Assembly (NCBI RefSeq): GCF_001456355.1
Contig: NZ_CP010271.1
Span: 2,790,001-2,854,000, forward strand
DNA length: 64,000 nucleotides
Origin: Mycobacteroides saopaulense
GTDB lineage: Bacteria; Actinomycetota; Actinomycetes; Mycobacteriales; Mycobacteriaceae
Reading direction: 5' to 3'
Shown one piece after another: positions 57,547 to 64,000 of this stretch (the first letter of the stretch is position 1; the number at the start of each line of letters is the position of its first letter). A program made the position numbers and the translations under genes. The notes beneath the pieces are model-generated. The model made no database searches and was not told where the DNA came from. It was given only the letters and a program-made list of their open reading frames with translations.

Positions 57547-57571
57547 AGCTGGCGTGCACTTGTTGCCAGCT
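57547..57571. promoter_or_regulatory. inverted repeat upstream of the island operon
   Basis: AGCTGGC (57547-57553) and GCCAGCT (57565-57571), exact arms around 11 bases, lie 64-88 bases upstream of the nucleotidyltransferase-like gene. Could be an operator for autoregulation or the terminator of the intact flavodoxin gene. Confidence 0.45.
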
Positions 57572-57669
57572 TGTGACTCATCAGTTTTCACCGTGGCGCA
57601 TCCTGGCTGCGTCGCGATTGCACAGCCCGCGGGAATCATCCAGAAGTTACCCGCGACGTGCAGAAACTG

Positions 57670-58122
57670 TCAGCCCATCAGCTGTGCAGCGACCGTCGCG
57701 CCAAGGTTCCAACACGCCTCGACATCAGCCTTGCTCGGCTTGCCTGACACCAAAACTGTCTCTGCGGCCTGAACCCAGCCCAAGCCGCTAGTGATCGAAT
57801 TGATGGCCCGCTCAGCACCTTCCGCGCCTTCATTGCCATGCATCCACACTCCGAACGGTCGGCCAGCAGTGCTGTCGAGCAGTTGGTAATACGAGCAGTC
57901 AAATGCGTGCTTGAGAGCCCCGGAAATGTAACCAAGGTTGGCAGGCGTTCCCAGAAGGTAACCATCCGCCTCTAGCATCTCAACCGGCGACACAGTGAGT
58001 GCGGGCCGACGCACTACCTCCACACCCTCGATTTCTGGATCGGTCGCCCCAGCCACCACAGCCTCGAACATCTCCTGCATGTGGGGCGACGGCGTGTGGT
58101 GAATGATCAACAATCGCGACAT
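57670..58122 (-). CDS. intact flavodoxin-like protein carried by the island
   Basis: A 150-residue flavodoxin/NADPH-dependent FMN-reductase-like protein. The phosphate-binding loop HHTPSPHMQE at residues 8-17, GTPANLGYISGALKHAFD near residue 58, and HGNEGAEGAE near residue 96 are the flavin-site loops. It is about 53% identical to the rejoined broken copy by hand count. ATG 58122 has GGGAGG seven bases upstream and lies 36 bases after the stop of the 5' fragment, in the same orientation, so it would be transcribed by the dapB operon and can replace the broken gene. Confidence 0.88.
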   Translation of the reverse strand: MSRLLIIHHTPSPHMQEMFEAVVAGATDPEIEGVEVVRRPALTVSPVEMLEADGYLLGTPANLGYISGALKHAFDCSYYQLLDSTAGRPFGVWMHGNEGAEGAERAINSITSGLGWVQAAETVLVSGKPSKADVEACWNLGATVAAQLMG

Positions 58123-58158
58123 CTTCGACCTCCCTCTACATGTGGGGTAATGGACAAA

Positions 58159-58377
58159 TTAATGCTTCAGCGCACCGGACATGTACCCGAAATTCGCGGT
58201 GGTGCCGAAGAGATAGCCATCGGCGTCCAGCATGTCGGGGATCGTCGCGGCCAGCGCCGGCCGGGCCACTACCTCGACTCCGGAGATATCGGGGTCGTTG
58301 GCGCCCGCCAACACCGCGTCCAACAATTCCCGGGTGGCCGGCGACGGGGTGTGGTGCACCACGAGCAGGCGCGTCAT
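58159..58377 (-). pseudogene. 5' fragment of the split flavodoxin-like gene
   Basis: Seventy-two codons starting with ATG 58377 and ending after GALKH in a TAA supplied by the island border. It has HHTPSPATRE and GTTANFGYMSGALKH, the first two flavin loops, but lacks the third. The ATG overlaps the stop of the upstream gene as ATGA, so the fragment is still translated and may make a short peptide. Confidence 0.88.
58163..58167. repeat. right junction direct repeat of the island
   Basis: TGCTT, matching 55123-55127. In the restored gene a single TGCTT would encode (on the minus strand) the Lys-His of the split site. Confidence 0.45.
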
Positions 58378-58834
58378 CTGGCGGCGTCCTGCTGCATCTG
58401 CACGGCGGTACGCATGGTCTCTCGCGCCCGGCCCCGGTCCCCCGCATAGTCATACGCGCGCGCCAGCCGGTACCACCCCACCCAATCATCGGGGTCGGCC
58501 TCGACCTCGGCCTTCACGGTCGCGAAAAGAGTATCGGCGTCCTCACGGTCGACCCGCCCGGAAGGAGTTGTCCGCAGCGCGCTCACATCCAGATCACGGC
58601 CCTGCTCGGCGGCCAGCGCGGCGAGACGCTGATGCGCGAAACCCGCACGCAGAGTAGCGATCATGGCCCACAGGCCGATGAACGGAAGGATCAGTACGCC
58701 GATCCCCATACCGATCGCCGCGGGCTTCCCGGTCTGCACCAGGGCGATACCCATCCTTCCCAGGATCAGGAAGTACACCACCATCGCCGCGCACATGAAC
58801 GCGATGAGGATTTTGACCCGGGCGGCGGCGGACA

Positions 58835-58835
<1 letters not shown>
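58374..58835 (-). CDS. membrane protein with C-terminal TPR-like segment (Rv2772c equivalent)
   Basis: A 153-residue protein with two membrane segments (near residues 8-26 and 40-60) and a soluble C-terminus with one TPR-like unit (DPDDWVGWYRLARAYDYAGDRGRARETMRTAV near residues 114-145). GTG start shares one base with the dapB stop (TAGTG). It is conserved between dapB and the flavodoxin-like gene in mycobacteria. Role unknown. Confidence 0.82.
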
Positions 58836-59944
<1,109 letters not shown>

Positions 59945-59957
59945 TACTCTTATACCC

Positions 59958-60326
59958 ATGTCGGGCCGCAAGCGATATGCGCGTGTGGGGGGCGTCGCGA
60001 TCGCTCTCCTGGCGGCCCTTTGCCTCCTCGGCCCCGGCACGCACGGGCAGATGCTGGGATGGCGAACTGCAATCGTTGGAACTTCGCCAGCATCGAATCT
60101 GCTGCCCGAAGAGGTGCACGAGCACGTCAAAAGCTCGGTGAACGCGACGGCCACGCGGGTCCGTCAGCAGCCCAGTTCGATCCCGGTCCCCGCCGCGCTC
60201 GTCCTGACAACGCTCCTGGGTGCCGCCCTGTTGACTCTCCTGGTCTCGCGGGGCTTCGTATTCTCACGCGCCCCCGACAATTTAGGACGACAACGCCTTA
60301 TCACCATCGGGATAGATCGACGCTGA
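59958..60326 (+). CDS. small membrane protein, function unknown
   Basis: A 122-residue protein: an N-terminal basic stretch and membrane segment (near residues 11-28) that could be a signal anchor, a polar region with EEVHEHVKSS (external, near 48-72), a second membrane segment (near 76-96), and a basic tail. TACTCT (59945-59950) seven bases before the ATG predicts a leaderless transcript. Family not recognised. Confidence 0.65.
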   Translation: MSGRKRYARVGGVAIALLAALCLLGPGTHGQMLGWRTAIVGTSPASNLLPEEVHEHVKSSVNATATRVRQQPSSIPVPAALVLTTLLGAALLTLLVSRGFVFSRAPDNLGRQRLITIGIDRR

Positions 60327-60451
60327 GCCGTCGCCGTGACGGCAAAGACGCCGTCATACGCGTCTGACAATCCACTCATCTATCCACTGTGTCGCGCACG
60401 GGCTTCTGGCCGTCGCTGCCGCGACCTTTCATCCCGATAGGGCTTACTTTC

Positions 60452-62701
60452 ATGACGACTCCTGTCACCGAGCAGGCCACGAAGCCGTCGCGACTGCAGA
60501 ATCTGCGGCACGACCTCCCGGCCTCCCTCGTCGTATTCCTCGTCGCGCTACCGCTATCCCTCGGTATCGCGATCGCATCCGGGGCCCCGTTGATGGCGGG
60601 CCTCATCGCGGCCGTGGTCGGTGGCATCGTCGCCGGCGCGATTGGCGGATCCCCACTACAGGTCAGCGGCCCGGCCGCCGGCCTGACCGTGGTGGTCGCC
60701 GAGATCATCAACAAGTTCGGCTGGGAGATGACCTGCCTGATCACCATCGGCGCGGGCCTGCTCCAGATCCTGTTCGGCCTGAGCCGGATCGCGCGGGCCG
60801 CGCTGGCCATCGCACCCGTCGTGGTGCACGCCATGCTGGCCGGCATCGGCGTCACCATCGCGCTGCAACAGATCCATGTCCTGATGGGCGGCTCGTCGCA
60901 GAGCTCGGCCTGGCAGAACATCAAGGCACTGCCCCAGGGCATCCTCAACCACCACCTGCCCGATGTGATCATCGGCGTGATGGTGATCGCGATCCTGCTG
61001 CTGTGGCCCAAGCTGCCGCCCAAGATTCGCATGATCCCCGGCGCCCTGGTGGCCATCGTCATCGCCACCGCCTTCGCAGTGCTCACCAACTCCCCCGCGG
61101 AGCGAATCACCTTGGCGGGTGACTTCTTTGACGCGATCAGCTTTCCCACACTCATCGGTCCGGCCAACGGCGACTGGGCCGGGGTGCTGCTGGGTGTGCT
61201 GACCGTCGCACTCATCGCGAGCGTCGAGTCACTGCTGTCCGCGGTCGCCGTCGACAAGCTGCACACTGGTCCGCGGACCAACTTCGATCGCGAGATGATC
61301 GGTCAGGGCAGCGCCAACGTGGCATCGGGCTTCCTCGGCGGCCTGCCCATCACCGGCGTGATCGTGCGCAGCTCGACCAACGTCGCCGCGGGTGCCAAGA
61401 CTCGCGCGTCGGCCATCCTGCACGGCGTCTGGGTGCTGTTGTTCGCCTCACTGTTCAGCAGCCTGGTGCAGCTCATCCCCAAGGCCGCGCTCGCCGGCCT
61501 GCTCATCATCATCGGTATCCAGCTGGTCAAGTTGGCTCACATGAAACTCGCTTGGCGCACAGGCGATCTGGCCGTCTACGCGGTGACCATCGTGTCGGTC
61601 GTGTTCCTCAACCTGCTGGAGGGCGTGGGCATCGGACTGGTGGTGGCCATCGGCATCCTGGTGGGCCGGGTCATGCGGGCGCACATGGACGCCCGTCCGT
61701 TCGGCACCGAAGGATCACGGCAGTGGCATGTCGAGCTCGACGGCACGCTGAGCTTCCTGTCGTTGCCCCGGCTGACCAAGACCCTCAGCACCGTCCCCCC
61801 GGGTGCGCACGTCACGCTGGCCGTGAACGCCGACTATGTCGATCACGCCATCTCGGAGGCCATCTCCGACTGGAAGCGCGCCCACGAGGCCGCGGGCGGC
61901 ACCGTGATGATCGTCGAGTCCTCGCATGCCAAGCTGCACCACGCTCACACCACCCGGCCGAAGCGTCATTTCGTTTCGCGCGCCGTTGGTTTGGTGCCGT
62001 GGCGGTCCTGGCGTCGCGACGGCAACGGTGAAGCGGGCGCATCGATCATCGACGGGATCAACGAGTACAACAGCCGCGGGTCGGGTGCTCTGCGACCGCA
62101 CGTGTCCGAACTGGCCGACTACCAGGATCCCGATGCGCTCTTCCTCACCTGCGGCGATTCACGCATCCTGCCCAATGTCATCACGGCCAGCGGACCGGGC
62201 GACTTGTTCACGATCCGCAACGTGGGCAACGTGGTACCCACCGATCCCGCAGACGGCTCGGTGGACGCCTCGCTCGACTTCGCGATCAACCAGCTGAACG
62301 TGAGTTCGGTTGTGGTGTGCGGGCACTCGTCGTGCGGCGCCATGAAGGCACTGCTGTCCGAATCGACCGACACACCCACCACTCCGGTAGGCCGCTGGCT
62401 CGACTACGCACGCGACAGCCTCATCGCCTTCCAGGAACACCATCCGGCCCGCGCCAGCGCGGAGGCACACGGGTTCAACGAGGTGGACCAGCTCGGGGTC
62501 GTCAACGTGGCGATCCAGGTGGAGCGCCTCATCCACCACCCGATCCTGGCCGGAGCCGTGGTATCCGGACGAGTGCGCGTGGTCGGCACGTTCTTCAACA
62601 TCTCTGAGGCACATGTCTACGAGGTGGACGAGAACGGAATCGTCGGTCAGGACGGCAATTCCAGCGACGTCGCCGAGGACCCCGCGCCGGCAACCATCTG
62701 A
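60452..62701 (+). CDS. SulP-family transporter fused to a beta-carbonic anhydrase
   Basis: A 749-residue fusion. Residues to about 395 form a SulP/SLC26 membrane domain (about 12 segments, with PLQVSGPAAGLTVVV near residue 67), followed by a STAS-like region (near 430-520) and a C-terminal beta-carbonic anhydrase whose zinc set is present: CGDSR, then GHSSCGAM. This architecture suggests bicarbonate uptake coupled to CO2/bicarbonate interconversion at the membrane. GTG 60389 is an alternative start, adding 21 residues. Confidence 0.9.
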   Translation: MTTPVTEQATKPSRLQNLRHDLPASLVVFLVALPLSLGIAIASGAPLMAGLIAAVVGGIVAGAIGGSPLQVSGPAAGLTVVVAEIINKFGWEMTCLITIGAGLLQILFGLSRIARAALAIAPVVVHAMLAGIGVTIALQQIHVLMGGSSQSSAWQNIKALPQGILNHHLPDVIIGVMVIAILLLWPKLPPKIRMIPGALVAIVIATAFAVLTNSPAERITLAGDFFDAISFPTLIGPANGDWAGVLLGVLTVALIASVESLLSAVAVDKLHTGPRTNFDREMIGQGSANVASGFLGGLPITGVIVRSSTNVAAGAKTRASAILHGVWVLLFASLFSSLVQLIPKAALAGLLIIIGIQLVKLAHMKLAWRTGDLAVYAVTIVSVVFLNLLEGVGIGLVVAIGILVGRVMRAHMDARPFGTEGSRQWHVELDGTLSFLSLPRLTKTLSTVPPGAHVTLAVNADYVDHAISEAISDWKRAHEAAGGTVMIVESSHAKLHHAHTTRPKRHFVSRAVGLVPWRSWRRDGNGEAGASIIDGINEYNSRGSGALRPHVSELADYQDPDALFLTCGDSRILPNVITASGPGDLFTIRNVGNVVPTDPADGSVDASLDFAINQLNVSSVVVCGHSSCGAMKALLSESTDTPTTPVGRWLDYARDSLIAFQEHHPARASAEAHGFNEVDQLGVVNVAIQVERLIHHPILAGAVVSGRVRVVGTFFNISEAHVYEVDENGIVGQDGNSSDVAEDPAPATI

Positions 62702-62711
62702 TCCCAGGCTT

Positions 62712-63227
62712 CTACAGGGGCGCTCCCCCGCGTAGATGCTCGAAGATCAACGACGTCTGCGTGCCCGCGACATCGGGTTGTGCGTTGAGTTTCTCAACCA
62801 CGAAGGACCGTAGGTCCTCGGTGTCGCGGGCGGCGACGTGCAGGATGTAGTCGTCGGCACCCGCCAGGAAGTACACGTCGATAACCTGCGGTAGCTGCCG
62901 GATGTCCCGGATGAACGTTCGGATCTTGCCGCGCGCGTTGGCCTGCAGGCTGACCGAGATCATCGCTTGTAGCGGTCGACCGATGGCTGCCGGATCGACA
63001 TCGGTGAAGAATCCACGGATTACCCCGGATTCCTGGAGACGCCGGACACGTCCATGACATGTCGACGCCGCGATCCCCACGGCTTCGGCCAGTGCACTGT
63101 TGGGTATACGTGCGTCGTCGTGCAGTTCCATCAGGATGCGGCGATCGACGTCATCGAGATCCACCCGCCGAACATCATTCGGTGAGGGCGGTATGTCGAA
63201 CCGGGATTCCGGTGATTTTGCGGACAT
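62712..63227 (-). CDS. aldR: Lrp/AsnC-family regulator AldR
   Basis: A 171-residue Lrp-type regulator: N-terminal tail, helix-turn-helix (LDDVDRRILMELHDDARIPNSALAEAVGIAASTCHGRVRRL near residues 23-63 in pieces), and a C-terminal RAM ligand domain (DYILHVAARDTEDLRSFV near residue 130). In M. tuberculosis the equivalent (Rv2779c) controls the divergent ald gene in response to alanine. TACATT (63234-63239) six bases before the ATG predicts a leaderless start. Confidence 0.92.
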   Translation of the reverse strand: MSAKSPESRFDIPPSPNDVRRVDLDDVDRRILMELHDDARIPNSALAEAVGIAASTCHGRVRRLQESGVIRGFFTDVDPAAIGRPLQAMISVSLQANARGKIRTFIRDIRQLPQVIDVYFLAGADDYILHVAARDTEDLRSFVVEKLNAQPDVAGTQTSLIFEHLRGGAPL

Positions 63228-63233
63228 TTTTGT

Positions 63234-63239
63234 AATGTA
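63234..63239 (-). promoter_or_regulatory. -10 box of aldR
   Basis: TACATT on the minus strand, six bases before ATG 63227. The AT-rich 100-base gap to ald most likely also holds AldR sites, though no clean palindrome stood out. Confidence 0.5.
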
Positions 63240-63328
63240 TCGAATCTTTCACATAAATATTGCGTGTTTATCGACGCTTCTTCACACTTGAACACGAGAC
63301 TTAGTTCTGAACAGGAGAAGGAACAGAA

Positions 63329-64000
63329 ATGCGCGTAGGCATCCCGACCGAGATCAAAAACAACGAGTACCGCGTGGCGACCACCCCTGCTGGCGTAGCC
63401 GAGCTGACCCGCCGCGGTCACGAGGTGATCATCCAATCGGGCGCGGGGGAAGGCTCCTCGATCTCCGATGTGGACTTCAAAGCCGCTGGCGCACAGGTCA
63501 TCAACGGCGCCGCGCAGATTTGGGCCGAGGCCGACCTGCTGCTGAAGGTCAAGGAGCCGATCGAGCCCGAGTACGCCCTCATGCGCCGCGGCCAGACCCT
63601 CTTCACCTACCTGCACTTGGCCGCCTCGCTGCCGTGCACAGAGGCGCTGCTGAAATCGGAAACCACCTCGATCGCTTACGAGACCGTGCAGACCGCCGAC
63701 GGTGCGCTGCCGCTGCTAGCCCCCATGAGCGAGGTGGCCGGGCGGCTGTCCGCACAGGTTGGCGCTTACCACCTGATGACCCCGGTGGGCGGCCGCGGTG
63801 TGGTGATGGGTGGGGTTCCCGGAGTCGGCCCGGCCGACGTCGTCGTCATCGGTGGCGGCGTCGCCGGATACAACGCCGCGCGGATCGCCGCCGGAATGGG
63901 CGCTCACGTCACGGTTTTCGACGTCAACTTGGGCAAGCTGCGCGAGCTGGACGCAGAATTCGGCGGCACCATACGGACCCGCTACTCGTCCACCATGGAA
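63329..64000 (+). CDS. ald: alanine dehydrogenase, 3' end outside window
   Basis: First 224 codons of L-alanine dehydrogenase, which reversibly deaminates alanine to pyruvate with NAD+. N-terminal MRVGIPTEIKNNEYRVATTP with the substrate Arg, LLKVKEP with the catalytic-type Lys near residue 75, HLAASLP with the catalytic His, and the NAD motif VVIGGGVAGYNAARIA near residue 171. AGGAGAAGG precedes the ATG, so this gene uses a normal leader. Divergent from aldR. Confidence 0.96.
   Translation, partial: MRVGIPTEIKNNEYRVATTPAGVAELTRRGHEVIIQSGAGEGSSISDVDFKAAGAQVINGAAQIWAEADLLLKVKEPIEPEYALMRRGQTLFTYLHLAASLPCTEALLKSETTSIAYETVQTADGALPLLAPMSEVAGRLSAQVGAYHLMTPVGGRGVVMGGVPGVGPADVVVIGGGVAGYNAARIAAGMGAHVTVFDVNLGKLRELDAEFGGTIRTRYSSTME

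Larger units (their letters stand above)
55128..58162. mobile_element. 3-kb cargo island in the dapB operon, no recombinase
   Basis: Segment that splits a 150-codon gene after Leu-Lys-His. It carries a divergent unrecognised gene, a nucleotidyltransferase-like protein with partner, and a complete but divergent copy of the split gene. Two 60-base lines counted by hand inside it are 55% and 58% GC, against 73% for a line of dapB. Ends show TTAAT at 55136-55140 and inverse ATTAA at 58158-58162, a weak terminal inversion. No integrase, transposase or phage gene is present. Confidence 0.7.

Overview
The window is high-GC actinobacterial chromosome from a rapidly growing mycobacterium, most likely of the Mycobacteroides (M. 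chelonae-abscessus) group. Gene content and order follow the M. tuberculosis Rv2712c-Rv2780 interval (sthA, PAC2, phzF, nrdR, chiZ, lexA, fadE20, hflX, dapF, miaA, miaB, recX, recA, ephG, psp genes, clgR, pgsA3, argA, ftsK, RNase J, dapA, thyX, dfrA, thyA, dapB, aldR, ald). Lineage additions are a GluABCD transporter between miaB and recX, a TetR/antigen-85-like pair between clgR and pgsA3, and an MpaB-type oxygenase flanked by two related secreted proteins. RecA has no intein. The genus call is inference from synteny and protein resemblance; no database was searched.

Layout. 1-7.2 kb: lipoprotein (partial), transhydrogenase, PAC2 protein, hydrolase, PhzF, NrdR, and the divergent DNA-damage pair chiZ/lexA with SOS boxes. 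7.2-19.3 kb: fadE20-GNAT, a molybdopterin S/N-oxide reductase, hflX-dapF-miaA operon, DUF349 protein, miaB. 19.3-26.6 kb: two small membrane proteins, gluABCD, and a VOC/flavin-oxidase/NTF2 operon facing a CGNR-type regulator. 26.6-33.4 kb: recA-recX, DUF3046, glycosyltransferase, tandem limonene-epoxide-hydrolase-like genes, and the clgR-pspA-pspM envelope-stress cluster. 33.5-45.7 kb: TetR/Ag85-like, pgsA3, argA, AhpD-like, ftsK, secreted proteins with MpaB oxygenase, TetR, ABM monooxygenase-SDR-methyltransferase. 45.7-54.2 kb: RNase J-dapA, thyX, YceI, YcaQ-like, Dsb-like lipoprotein-dfrA-thyA, PapA-like acyltransferase. 54.4-59.6 kb: the dapB operon, interrupted by an island. 59.9-64 kb: SulP-carbonic anhydrase fusion, aldR and ald.

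The most unusual region is about 55128-58162. A roughly 3 kb segment of lower GC splits the third gene of the dapB operon, a 150-residue flavodoxin-like protein, exactly after its Leu-Lys-His. The two halves can be rejoined in silico. The segment carries a complete but divergent copy of the same gene (about 53% identical by my hand count), placed in the same orientation behind its own ribosome site. It also carries a two-gene operon (nucleotidyltransferase-like protein resembling DUF6932 plus an unrecognised partner) and a divergent gene with a weak nuclease-like motif. No integrase or transposase is visible. I read it as a small cargo island that breaks its target gene and supplies a replacement, with a candidate toxin-antitoxin or defence module as cargo.

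Two genome-wide habits are visible. At least 23 genes have a TANNNT -10 box 6-7 bases before the start codon, which predicts leaderless mRNAs. Five convergent gene pairs interlock their stop codons in one CTAG.
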